Source: Cordilura impudica (taxonomy: Eukaryota; Arthropoda; Insecta; Diptera; Scathophagidae). From it: DNA of 64,000 nucleotides. The DNA lies in contig OY821519.1 of NCBI GenBank assembly GCA_963682025.1, forward strand, positions 145,556,312 to 145,620,311, given 5' to 3'. Under the pieces are notes generated by a model that was not told the origin of the DNA, ran no database searches, and saw only the letters and a program-made list of their open reading frames with translations. Below are positions 1 to 10,214 of this stretch, piece by piece (position 1 is the stretch's first letter; every line of letters starts with the position of its first letter). Both the position numbers and the translations under genes were made by a program.

Positions 1-199
1 TAGATGGTGTCGCATTCCATAGTTCTGTTGCCCTATTCTCAAAGATTTCAGTTAGTTTTTGAGTTACAACATTTTTAAGCTGTGGGTTTTTAACTTTTCA
101 AAATCTAGATGAGAATGTTTTTTTAATTTGTTCACAGAAGAAAGTTAAATTCTCAATTTAGCGCATAAGAGATTGAGATCCTACGGTATATCTGTTAAA

Positions 200-665
200 G
201 AATATGATTGAGGAGGAAAATCTTTTTTTATTATAGTATATACTATCTATTTGGTCACGAACAATCTGGGTGTTATCTAACGATGTTATCCTGGCAGGTA
301 ATGAAAAAATGTATTTGTAATTTTAAAACCATATTGTTTAAAAACACGATCGTTTCGTTCTCCCAAACCAAAGTCACCAGTTATATCTATTGTTACCACT
401 TTGCCCACCTTGGCATTGAAATCATCCATTATTATGTTTATGTCTTGAGATTTTGCGAATATTAAAATTTCAGATTCATCAGCATAAAACGTTTCTAGGA
501 GCATAAGCCTATATTATGTTAAGATTTAAGGGTTTCGCATATAATTTTATTAGCATTGCCCTATCTTAAATTTGTATAAAATCCGTTACACTCCTCTCAA
601 TTTGTTGGCCAACAATGATACCTACACCTCTTCCTGCGTAGTGTTGTTTCGTTACCAGAGTAATA
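200..665 (-). pseudogene. RTE-type LINE endonuclease fragment
   Basis: On the minus strand, three broken frames read as part of an apurinic-type endonuclease of a non-LTR retrotransposon. The clearest piece (504 down to 286) contains MDDFNAKVG, the catalytic GDFNAKVG block with the G replaced by D, followed by GLGERNDR and ITNTFF, the order seen in RTE/BovB endonucleases (often annotated as craniofacial development protein 2-like). Upstream, near 665-520, another frame gives GRGVGIIVGQQIERSVTDF, the preceding endonuclease block. Stops and frameshifts separate the pieces and no reverse transcriptase follows. It lies upstream of a yellow-family exon and is probably intronic to that gene. Clade assignment is by motif memory only. 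Confidence 0.6.
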
Positions 666-959
666 TACTGTTGTATACTGTTGTATTTTAGTCTGTATTA
701 TTTAAATTTTCTCTCATCAAACAGTGATTTAAATTTAAACAAACACAAAAAATAGTTTTAAAGCCTTTTCACATAAAATCTGTTTTAGAAACTATTAATA
801 TCTTTCGAAATATTTTTAAGAACAGCAAGTGGGGGGAGGTTAAAACATTCACAATTAGCTTATGGTGTCTCTGTAGAAAAAAGCAAACACGCACACATTT
901 TGAACCATTTTACCTTTTAAATATGAATTTATCATTTATATATTTTTTTGTTGTTTTAG
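666..959. other. AT-rich sequence before yellow exon, no gene seen
   Basis: No coding potential is visible. The stretch ends in a pyrimidine-rich run and TTTTAG at 954-959, a good 3' splice site for the exon that starts at 960. It is therefore best read as the end of an intron. Confidence 0.5.
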
Positions 960-1374
960 TTACGTTGCGGATGCTGGTGCACGCAGTATTTTAGTTTACG
1001 ATATAACTGGAGCCAAATCGTATCGTATTGTTTTGCCCAAAGCAACATGTCCTACAAATGATGTGTTATACATAGCTTTGGTGTCCCAACCAGATGGTAC
1101 TTCCACGCTCTTCTTCACATTCCTTAGTTCACCGCGACTATATTCCATAAAGAGTGAATATTTGCGTGTTGGTCAGGGTTCGGGTTCGATAGTTGATGTG
1201 GGTGCAAAACCGTATGGCAAGCAAATGGTTTTACTGGGAGCAGATGGTGGTAGTTCACTGTTTTTCCGCTATAAAGGTGAAAATGACATATACATGTGGG
1301 ATTCGGAGACATGCTTTAAATCGGCCAATCTTCAGGAAGTGCAACGTGGCGGTGATTGTCGTCTTTCTACACAG
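960..1374 (+). CDS. yellow/MRJP-family protein, penultimate exon
   Basis: This is an internal coding exon of a yellow/major royal jelly protein family gene. These secreted, beta-propeller-like proteins act in cuticle pigmentation, sclerotisation and other extracellular roles. The exon opens after TTTTAG (958-959 is the AG) and reads one base of a split codon plus 138 codons: YVADAGARSILVYDITG, then VLYIALVSQPDGTSTLFF and YLRVGQGSG, closing with GGDCRLSTQ at a GTATGT donor (1375). These blocks match the family's C-terminal half. The 5' exons, including any signal peptide, lie outside the window. The reading continues in phase into the exon at 4893. I cannot say which yellow paralogue this is. 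Confidence 0.85.
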
Positions 1375-1479
1375 GTATGTCAGAAAACAATAAATATAAG
1401 AGCACTGTTATTATGTATATACTTAACTTATATGCTATAATCAGGTACACACATACATATATACATAAAAATATACATG

Positions 1480-2352
1480 GGTGGTTTCATGTCAACTTTT
1501 GAAACTGATGTCTTCCGATCGGGACGAAATTTGCACCAAGATTAGTCCAATTGGATATTAGATACAAGATCGGTCAAGAACTCTCTGAGTTAAAGGTGGT
1601 CAAAATTTGACATTTTGGCCAAACAGGTGTTTTTTCTCATCCATGTAACTTATTACCTATTGTTCTTAGCAAAATTGGTCCCAAATAGTCTAGACAGCTA
1701 TTTCTTCAATCTTTCGAGAAAAAAAATTAAAAAAAAACTTTAAAAAAAATTTTTTTACTTTTTTTTTTTGTTAAATCAAAATTTTTTTTAACTTTATTTT
1801 CAAAAAAGAAAGCTTAGGTTTTTTCCTTTAAGAGCTTTTTGGTCGCTTAGTAGGATGCGAGTGGGATGTCTATTAAAATAAATATTTTGTAACTCAAGAC
1901 AACGGTTTTTCAATTTTTAGCATATGCACTATTTTGAATTTTTTCTATTTATGTGTAATTATTTCTAAAACCTTACAAATAAAACTTATAGTGAGAAACT
2001 AGACAAATTCACCTTTCCGACGTTATGTAAGATATCTAAATAAAATGTCACACCTTCGATACTGTAAACTCGCAATATGTTAACCTCTGGAAAAAACACT
2101 TTTTTCTATAGAAATGTTGAATAATTATTGTTTTTTTTTATTTATTTATAATAATAATTAAATTAATATATAATAACAATAATAATAAGAATAAACAGAT
2201 AAATAATTTAATCAAATTGAATCTTAATCACATTAGATCCATTTATATCATAATGATTTTTATACTTAATTTATTGTAGCTGATGAAGTATTTAAGTCTT
2301 GTAAATTTTTAAATAGCCAGTATTTCATCCAGCTTTTTTCTCGCCTTTATTT
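1480..2352 (+). repeat. Left arm of the intronic long-TIR element
   Basis: Inverted counterpart of 3804-4585. It includes A/T homopolymer tracts and a poly-AAT stretch (2140-2200) that is mirrored in the other arm. Small indels separate the arms. Confidence 0.75.
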
Positions 2353-2675
2353 ACTGAATTTTTTTGTCAATCCTTCCTTGGCGTTACTAGGTTCAGTTGT
2401 TGATTTCGCTGCTGGCTTCTTTTTTGGCTGTTTTAGTTGCTTTACAATAATTCTTTGACCAATGGAATAAAGCAGTCGCATCTAAGATGCGATCTTGATG
2501 AAGGAACTGGAGGCCATACTTCGCTGCATTTCTTTTGAGGTTTACTCCAATACCATCACATGCTTCTTTACCATGAGTAGTAAGATGAACATGTCACTCC
2601 GTTGGCATTCCAAAATCTTTTTTATTTGCTATAAGATTTGCGAAACTACTTTTGTTGACGAGCTCCGTCCGAAAC

Positions 2676-3556
2676 TTAGTATACCTTCTCTACTGTAAAT
2701 TTAGATTTTATATATTTTAGTATTATCTTCTGGTACTCATAAACTGCAACGGTATCATGTTTTAAAACGTCGGATATGATTTCCATACTTTCCAGTTTTT
2801 CATCTTTTATGCAGTAAATAACGACTGTGAATATAGTTGCTTCCTTTGTCTGCGAAATCACGCGAAAATCGTCATATGAAAATCATCCACATTTAAAATT
2901 ATTGTTTTCAATGTGCATCTGTCAGTATGAATCCAAGATTCAAATTTTACCTCCTCTATATATTCTCGATCAAAAGAGTTGATTCAATTCTGTTTAATAA
3001 AAGTCGTTTCCGGGCAATTTAAACATTCAACTAAGTGGCAAGAAGTTGTTGCATTAGGACACATAGTCAATTTAAGGCAATCGCGGTAGTCGTGTAAATC
3101 TTCTGGCGAATCATCTGTTAAGTACTTTAAGTTGAATTCCTTCAACATCAGTTTATCATTTTCATGGTAAATGCAAACGCATACTGTATGAGTTCCGCTG
3201 CTTCCTGCCAAAACGCAATGTTTTGGCCGCAGTTGGGTAAATTTTTTGAAGCCAATTTTGACATCCTCATGCTAAGATTGAAATGTTGCAAATAACTCTT
3301 TCAGGTTGCAGAGAACCATTCTCTTCTGCAGTTGAACTTTCTTGCCATCGATACGCACAGACACCCAGTCTTTCATCCCTGACATCAGGCGACTTATATC
3401 ATCTCGCTGATAAAACTGTATTACTAGAGCTTCAGTTTCGCAATCTAAAGTTTTTCCCTTCATTTTTTTTTTTTGAGAGTGTGAGAATCTCATGTTCAGC
3501 AACCTATTTTTTTTAACAATTCTTGCTTTTCGTTGAGACGTTCCAAACCCAGTCAT
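2676..3556 (-). pseudogene. Transposase-like protein of unnamed animal family, degenerate
   Basis: Three consecutive minus-strand frames read as one protein family that I have seen repeatedly as unannotated proteins in arthropod and cnidarian genomes. From the N-terminal side the landmarks are SRLMSGMKDWVSV and LQKRMVLCNLKELF (3556-3272), CVLAGSSGTHTVCVCIYHEN (near 3260-3170), LHDYRDCLKLTMCPN with a CxxC (3120-3010), WIHTDRCTLKTIIL (near 2930), and ATIFTVVIYC plus ISDVLKHDTVAVYEYQK (2861-2676). Breaks: an in-frame stop at about 3272, another at 2984 and a frameshift near 2870. The C-terminal part is missing, since the left arm begins soon after. Its location between the inverted arms makes it the likely transposase, but no catalytic triad is proven. 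Confidence 0.6.
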
Positions 3557-3803
3557 TATTTTTGCACAACTCCATGTCGATGGAGCAAGCGTGAGAAGTT
3601 GAATTCTTTCAGCTCTACTCTGTGGCGTTTTTTATTTCTCCTTATGATGTTGGTTTTGACCCTCATTCTTCGAACTTATACCTTCTACCGACAAGTTAGA
3701 ATCACCATCATCATTAACAGCTTCAACGCAAGGCCCGTTACTATTCAAATCCGGTAATTCTTTAAACTTTCCGAGCTCTTTCCTGCATTGATCCAATAAT
3801 AAT

Positions 3804-4585
3804 AAAGGCAATAAATAAGCTGGATGAAAGCTGGGTATTTAAAAATTTACAAAACTTAAATACTTCATCAGCTACAATAAATTAAGTATACAAATAGTTA
3901 TGCTAGAAATGGATCTAATATGATTAAGACTCAATTTTATTAAATTATTTATCTTCTTATTTTTATTATTATTATTATATATTCATTTTAATTTTATTAC
4001 AAATAGATTTAAAAAAATAATTTTTCAACATTTCTATAGAAAAAAGCGATTTTTTTCCAGAGGTTAACATATTGCGAGTATTGCAGTATCGAAGGTGTGA
4101 AATTTTATTTAGGTATCTTACATGCCGTCGGAAAGGTGAATTTGTCTAGTTTCTCACTATAAGTTTTATTTGTAAGGTTTTAGAAATAATTACACACAAA
4201 TAGAAAAAATTCAAAATAGTGAAAAACCGTTGTCTTGAGTTACAAAACATTTATTTTGATGAATATCCCAGTCGCATCCCACTAAACGACCAAAAAAAAA
4301 TTTTTTTTTAATTTTTTTTTAAAAGATTGAAGAAATAGCTGTCTAAATTATTTGGGACAAATTTTGCAAAGAACAATAGGTAATAAGTTACATTGATGAG
4401 AAAAAACACCTGTTTGGCCAAAATGTCAAATTTTGACCCTTCGAACTCAGAGAGTTATTGACCGATCTTGTTGAAAAATTGTTTCTAAGCTACTACCCAA
4501 TAGAACTAACCTTGCTACAAATTTCATGCCGATCAGAAGACATCGGTTTCAAAATTTGGGTCACTTTACATGAAACCCCCATATG
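3804..4585 (-). repeat. Right arm of the intronic long-TIR element
   Basis: Inverted counterpart of 1480-2352, somewhat shorter because of deletions. The order of blocks is kept: terminal GGTTTCATG, the FTF-like AT tracts, the TTAACATATTGCGAG block, and the AGCTGATGAAGTATTTAAG block. Confidence 0.75.
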
Positions 4586-4892
4586 TATTGCAGCTGTCTG
4601 AGCTTCGTAGGATATATTATTTGTAAATTGAGCTAATTTTATTTGTTTTTCATATCTTGTTTATAATAAAAAAATACAGATAAATCACATAAAATAATTC
4701 ATTCGAATGTCTATTCAAACATGTGAATTAACACAAAATGTGTGCTTTATATTTAAATTTAAAATTAAAATCATTTAAAAATAACACAATATTTTGAATC
4801 ATTGATGGCTGCAGTTGTAGAAAATTTTTTGCACTAAAACAATATTTAATATTGATTTTCATGTTATATTTTATTTATTATTATTAAAATAG

Positions 4893-5021
4893 GTTTTACC
4901 CGGTCATAAACGTTTCATGTGGGCTTTGGAAAGTAATTTCCATGATTTTATATCCGAACGGACTGGTTGCAATGGCGCTTCAATTATTTTACATCCAGTT
5001 GTACGTGAATGTGATGATTAA
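4893..5021 (+). CDS. yellow/MRJP-family protein, terminal exon
   Basis: This exon joins in phase with the exon ending at 1374. It encodes VLPGHKRFMWALESNFHDF, then GCNGASIILHPV, and ends ECDD followed by TAA (5019-5021), 43 codons counting the stop. The VLPGHKR, ESNFHDFI and GCNGAS blocks are hallmarks of the C-terminus of yellow proteins. Together with the previous exon it makes the last 180 or so residues of the protein. Reading frame and splice signals are intact, so the gene is probably functional despite the transposon in its last intron. Confidence 0.88.
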   Translation, partial: VLPGHKRFMWALESNFHDFISERTGCNGASIILHPVVRECDD

Positions 5022-5340
5022 ATTGAAATCTATTAAAATCTCTGACGATTAAATCAACTTCTGTAAAAAAAAAATTTTGTTTTATGTTTTATTATACGTA
5101 TAATTATGGGAAATGTTAAAGCAAAATTTTTGTTGTCTCAAGCCTTTAAGTTCATTTTTAGGGATATTCTTTTTTATACCAAACCTTATTGTATTTTTTC
5201 TACATACATAAATAAAAATTCATATATCAATTTTATAATAATTTTTTGTTTTGTTTTTTATTTCTTCATTTTTCTTATGAGATTTTTCTTGGTCAATTAG
5301 TTGAATAAGATTAAATTGATTGCAGACTGAGGGATGATAA
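5022..5340 (+). other. 3' UTR and downstream flank of the yellow-family gene
   Basis: A very AT-rich stretch follows the stop codon. ATTAAA-type and AATAAA-type signals occur (for example near 5035-5060 and AATAAAAAT near 5209), so polyadenylation within the first 200 bases is plausible. No other gene is seen before the mobile element at 5341. Confidence 0.4.
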
Positions 5341-6792
5341 AACAAGTAAGAGTGTTAAATTCGGATGAGCCGAATCTTTGATACCCCCCCCCCCCCCTCG
5401 GTTTGAGTATTGATAATAAATGTAAACAAAATATTGGAAAAATATGCATGCGTTTCCGGTTATATGACATAACTTCTCGTTTAATTTAGTTTTTGCTAAT
5501 AAAATAGCTCGCCCTAACCTACATTGCAAAGGCAATGGTTGTGTAGGGTGGCTATATGCATTAAATCGTGCTAATTGGAGATGGCTGTATAGTTTCTTTT
5601 AACTGGCGAAATATTTTTTCATTGCGGCCATATAGGTCGGATGGAGTAACAAAATTATAACCAAGAAAAAGCTCTATCAATTTTTTTATTAAAATATTGC
5701 CATATTTGGAAAACATAGAGAATAAATTTATAATAATAAATAATTAAATTAGGGATGCCAAACGCAAAAAACCAAATGTCCCAAACATTTTAAATAAAAT
5801 AATTTGTTATCTTTATTTTCTGAAAAACTTCAAATATTCATCTAAAAAAAATTGTGAAAAATAATATATGTATAAATAACATTCTCATCAAATTGCGTTT
5901 ATTTATGTAACAATTTTTATGTTCGCAATTCTTAAATATCATTTGAGGTTTTATAAAATTCATTGAATTTAAATTAATGTTTTCTGTAGTGCGAATTCAA
6001 CGATCCGACAGAATTTCCACGATCCGACAATCGCAAAATATATTGACAGCTATTGTTGTTTGCACTAAGGATTAAGTGATTCACTAAGTACATACATCAT
6101 AACGACAGTCGACAAATCTATTTTTCTATTTATTTAAATTATAAACGAGTGGCATCTCTGTCAAAATATGCGAAAAACACAAAGAATAGAAAAAAAACAA
6201 ATTACTTCGTGTTTGACAGGATAATTTTACGTTTATGTTTAATATCTTTATTTTTTTTTACTAATATTTCTGTTTATTTATTTGAAAATGAAATAATGAA
6301 TTGAATATGCTATTTAATTTATTTATTTATATAAAAAAGTTTTTTTAATAAAAGCAAAATATTTTCACTATTTTATGATTTTTTTATGTATGACGACATT
6401 TCAACCTAAAAATTTAAGTTTTTATCGATTGAATAAACAACACAAAAATGGATGTCGTTTAGATAACAACAACAGCTGACTTTAACAATAGCGAATATCG
6501 TTTAGAAATTTTACTGATAATTTTGCTTTTCTTTTTTAACGATTCGACAATCGTTAAAAGAAGTTACTGAAAAGCTATTAATTTCTCCTGATTGCCAATA
6601 ATTTTTTTAATGTAAACATTTTTTAAATGTAAACATATTTGGTGTTTTTTTTTTGGAATTTCAATTTGTGTTTAACGAATAAAATTTATATGTATATTAA
6701 AGATGCAATTGATGTCTTCTAAATTTAAAATTATTCTTTCCGACGTTTTGATATGATTTTCTGAAATTCAATTAATATTTTATAATCTATAA

Positions 6793-7400
6793 CACAAGGG
6801 AACAATGGTTCTGTTGATTAAGAACTGAATATTGTTTTTAAGGTTATTTGGGACGCTGAATCCAAATCTGCCCTTGGTTTTTTTCTATCAGCTTTTCGAG
6901 ATATACCGTTATGTTCAAAATTAAGGCACTTCCGCTACATATATTGGAATAACTTGAAAACGGTTCACCATATTAAATTAAAAAAAAATCCGAAACTCGC
7001 AAACAATATTCTCTTAAAGCCGTGCTTACTTTGTTTTTAAATTTTCCAAGTAGTTTTAGAGATATCGTTCAAGTTTTGAAAAAAAAATTAAAATTTTTTT
7101 AAAAAAAACATTTTTTTTGTTCTTTAAAAATTCCTAAAAAATAAAAATGGGACAAAAATCACAGTTTTGGTCTACAAACAGTTAGTTAAATATATTTCGA
7201 ATAAAATGAGCTTTATTTCATTGCAATCGGTGCACAACTTTTGATTTTGTTCACGATTTACTGAATTGATATAAATCGCGATTTCCATACAAAAATAACA
7301 TTTTCTAATGTGTAAGTGTTTGTATGTAATAAGTTAGTTTTTTATGATTCTAAGAATTAAAAAAATGAAGTAATAAAAAAAGATTATTTCATTTTTATGG
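6793..7400 (+). repeat. Left terminal inverted repeat of the 6793-10214 element
   Basis: Matches 9590-10214 inverted. The inner boundary lies at the TTATTTCATTTTTATGG block (7384-7400), mirrored at about 9590-9606. The outer 60 bases diverge more than the interior. Confidence 0.85.
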
Positions 7401-7749
7401 TTGCGGTAGCAAACTCATAACGCCTATAAATTTTATTGTCCCTTTATGACACCTAGTCAGTTCACAGTCAATTAAAGAGAAAAAAGAAAAGTCCACTTGT
7501 TTTTATTGATGTGTGGTTTACCGTTGGTAACGGATGATTTTTTAAAGGAATTCCCCTGAACACATGTGTTCATTCATAAGTGACTGTCAATAAAATTGTG
7601 GATATAATTTTTTTTGGTACTTCAGTAAAAAACTACTAAGTATTTATATGGGTTCATTCAACCAATTTTTCTCATTCAACAATTGTTTACGAAAGCGAAA
7701 AGTATAACGACAAAAAATATAAATCATTTTACATTGAACATTTAATCAG

Positions 7750-7786
7750 TCAACACAAAAAAGTTCAATTTTGTTCCCGTGTGTTA
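7750..7786 (+). repeat. Internal copy of the right transposon end
   Basis: AACACAAAAAAGTTCAATTTTGTTCCCGTGTGT, described here in parts: AAAAAGTTCAATTTTGTTCCC followed by GTGTGT. It closely repeats the true right end at 10180-10215 in the same orientation, just upstream of the gene's start codon. It may mark an older end, a promoter element, or an internal transposase site. Confidence 0.7.
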
Positions 7787-7832
7787 TTTATTGAAAATTG
7801 TGTTACTTTGATATGTACTTCAAAATTGTGCA

Positions 7833-9507
7833 ATGGCTACGTCAAGAAACACCTGTAAAATCAATCCCAACTATTTTTGTAACATATGTGGCGAATACAC
7901 GTTTATAAAAAATAGAAAAAGGTTGTCAGATTTTATTAAAAAAATTTATTTTGACTACTTCGGATTTACCATGGAAACCCGTGACAAGTACTGGATTCCT
8001 AATACTGTATGTAAAAACTGTGTAGAGTATTTAAGGTTATGGGCACCCAAGCAACGGACCCACTTCAAGTATAAAACACCAATGATCTGGCGGGAACCTT
8101 CGAATCATTATGATGATTGTTATTTTTGCGCTGTCAACATAACAGGCATTAATAAAACAAACCGGTCTAAATGGATTTATCCTAACGTGTTGTCTATTAC
8201 CCAACCAGTCCTGTACTCTAGTGAGGATTCAGAACCACAACCATCTACATCTACACACAATTTCCACGACTTACGACAAAATGTTCCTTCACCAATTTCT
8301 GAATTTGGATCAGATGACTTGCATTTAGATATTTCTTCTGAACGCGAGCAATTTAATCAGGAGGAGCTTAGTGATTTAGTGAGAGACCTTGGACTTTCTA
8401 AAAAAGCATCTGAAATTCTTGCTTCTCGATTAAAGCAAAAAAATCTGTTAACCCAAGGAACAACAATTTCATACTACCGTAACAGAGAAAAAAACTTACT
8501 TCCATTCTTTTCCGAAGACGATGAATTTGTTTATTGTTCAGATGTTCCTGGTTTAGTAACAGCGATTGGATTAGAGGAGTATGATCCAAATGACTGGCGA
8601 CTATTTATAGATTCTTCTAAACGCAGCCTAAAATGTGTACTTCTGCATAACGGTAATAAATTGGGTTCGTTGCCCATTGCACATTCAACTAAAGCTAAAG
8701 AAGAATATTCTACAATTGCCTCAGTTATAAATAAAATAAAGTACAACGAACACCGCTGGCTAATTTGTGTGGATCTAAAAATGGTGAATTTTCTTCTAGG
8801 CCAACAAGGTGGCTACACAAAATATCCGTGTTTCATTTGTTTATGGGATAGCAGAGCCAGATCTGAACACTGGAGTAAGAAAGACTGGCCTTCCAGGAAA
8901 CCACAATATAGTTAATCAACCACTTGTGCCCAGGGATCGCATAATACTGCCACCTCTCCATATCAAGCTAGGACTTATGAAACAGTTTGTCAAAGCTCTC
9001 AACAAGGACGGTGATTGTTTTAGATATATCAGTAAAAAGTTCAACAATTTGAGTTCGGAGAAACTGAAAGCTGGCATTTTTGATGGCCCTCGAATCAAAA
9101 AATTAATCAATGATGAAAATTTTAGTAATTCCATGACAGATATTGAAAGAAATGCTTGGAATGAATTTGTTTGGATAGTGCGCAATTTCCTGGGAAACAA
9201 AAAGGGTGAGCACTATTCGGACCACGTGGATAACATGTTGTCACATTTCAAGCAGCTTGGTTGTAATATGAGCATTAAGGTGCACTACCTACACAGTCAT
9301 TTGGATTGTTTCCCTGAAAATCTTGTAGACTTCAGTGAAGAACAAGGTGAACGTTTCCATCAAGATATCCGCACTATAGAGGAGCGGTACCAGGGTCACT
9401 GGGATAAGCATATGATGGCGGACTATTGCTGGAGCATTAAAACAAATCCCTCTAAACAAGGTTATTTAAGAAAATCTTATAAAAGAAAATTTTTCGATGA
9501 GTTGTAA
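7833..9507 (+). pseudogene. Zinc-finger transposase-like protein, one frameshift
   Basis: Frame one (7833-8915) starts at ATG with an N-terminal zinc domain: CNIC at residues 16-19 and CKNC at 60-63, spaced like a ZAD-type C4 module, then CYFC at 96-99. WRLFIDSSK with a conserved Asp follows near residue 260, then KYPCFICLWDSRA, a CxxC hook near residue 330. The second frame (to 9507) carries ILPPLHIKLGLMKQFVKAL, AWNEFVWIVRNFLGNKKGEH and FSEEQGERFHQDIR near the C-terminus. The frames switch near 8885-8900, consistent with one small indel. I know this family only as abundant unnamed arthropod proteins. The position between inverted repeats supports a transposase role; the acidic residues are candidates only. 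Confidence 0.75.
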
Positions 9508-9589
9508 TTACATTGTAATATTTGTGTATTAAAATTTTTTATTTTTCTTTAAAATTCTCTTTTTGTGTTAAATTAAAAAGTATAGCTGA

Positions 9590-10214
9590 CCATAAAAATG
9601 AAATAATCTTTTTTTATTACTTCATTTTTTTAATTCTTAGAATCATAAAAAACTAACTTATTACATACAAACACTTACACATTAGAAAATGTTATTTTTG
9701 TATGGAAATCGCGATTTATATCAATTCAGTAAATCGTGAACAAAATCAAAAGTTGTGCACCGATTGCAATGAAATAAAGCTCATTTTATTCGAAATATAT
9801 TTAACTAACTGTTTGTAGACCAAAACTGTGATTTTTGTCCCATTTTTATTTTTTAGGAATTTTTAAAGAACAAAAAAAATGTTTTTTTTAAAAAAATTTT
9901 AATTTTTTTTTCAAAACTTGAACGATATCTCTAAAACTACTTGGAAAATTTAAAAACAAAGTAAGCACGGCTTTAAGAGAATATTGTTTGTGAGTTTCGG
10001 ATTTTTTTTTTAATTTAATATGGTGAACCGTTTTCAAGTTATTCCAATATATGTAGCGGAAGTGCCTTAATTTTGAACATAACGGTATATCTCGAAAAGT
10101 CGAGCTGATAGAAAAAAACCAAGTGCAGATTTGAAATCAGCGACCTCAAATTAGTAAAAATTTGCTATAAATTTCAAATAAACACAAAAAAAAGTTCAAT
10201 TTTGTTCCCTTGTG
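9590..10214 (-). repeat. Right terminal inverted repeat of the 6793-10214 element
   Basis: Inverted match to 6793-7400, ending TTGTTCCCTTGTG directly before the TAA duplication. Confidence 0.85.

Larger units (their letters stand above)
1480..4585. mobile_element. DNA transposon with ~0.8 kb terminal inverted repeats, unclassified
   Basis: The left arm (about 1480-2352) and right arm (about 3804-4585) are imperfect inverted copies. For example, GGTTTCATGTCAAC at the left matches the reverse complement of the right-end GGTTTCATGTAAAG. Long matching blocks follow, down to the inner AGCTGGATGAAAT-type sequence near 2330 and 3820. Between the arms lies a degenerate protein gene on the minus strand. 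No clean target-site duplication could be read because the outermost bases are uncertain (TACATGGG on one side, CCCCATATG on the other). The layout (long TIRs, one gene) is that of an autonomous cut-and-paste element that has decayed. I cannot name the superfamily. Confidence 0.8.
1375..4892 (+). other. Intron of the yellow-family gene
   Basis: The intron runs from the GTATGT donor at 1375 to the TTAAAATAG acceptor ending at 4892, about 3.5 kb. Most of it (about 1480-4585) is one transposon with very long inverted repeats. The remaining intronic DNA is AT-rich with no other recognised content. Confidence 0.8.
6793..10214 (+). mobile_element. Long-TIR DNA transposon, TSD TAA
   Basis: Ends are CACAAGGGAACAA and its reverse complement TTGTTCCCTTGTG. 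The 3 bp TAA is duplicated (6790-6792 and 10215-10217). The empty site can be read in the two other long family 1 copies, where AATCTATAATTGG-like sequence is continuous (near 46200 and 63210 on the reverse strand), so the boundaries are secure. The inverted arms (about 6793-7400 and 9590-10214) are roughly 0.6 kb and closely similar. One gene lies between them. A 3 bp TWA-type duplication is also used by PIF/Harbinger, but the protein is not recognisably Harbinger. Superfamily unknown to me. Confidence 0.9.

Noticed and set aside
208..504. Short open frames on both strands as host genes
   Set aside because: The plus-strand frame has no motif, and the minus-strand frame is a LINE endonuclease scrap.
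5740..5900. Frame conserved between copies A and B (47090-47290 on the minus strand)
   Set aside because: The sequence is repeated because the whole family 1 interior is repeated; the frame is short, Lys/Asn/Ile-rich and not kept open in all copies.
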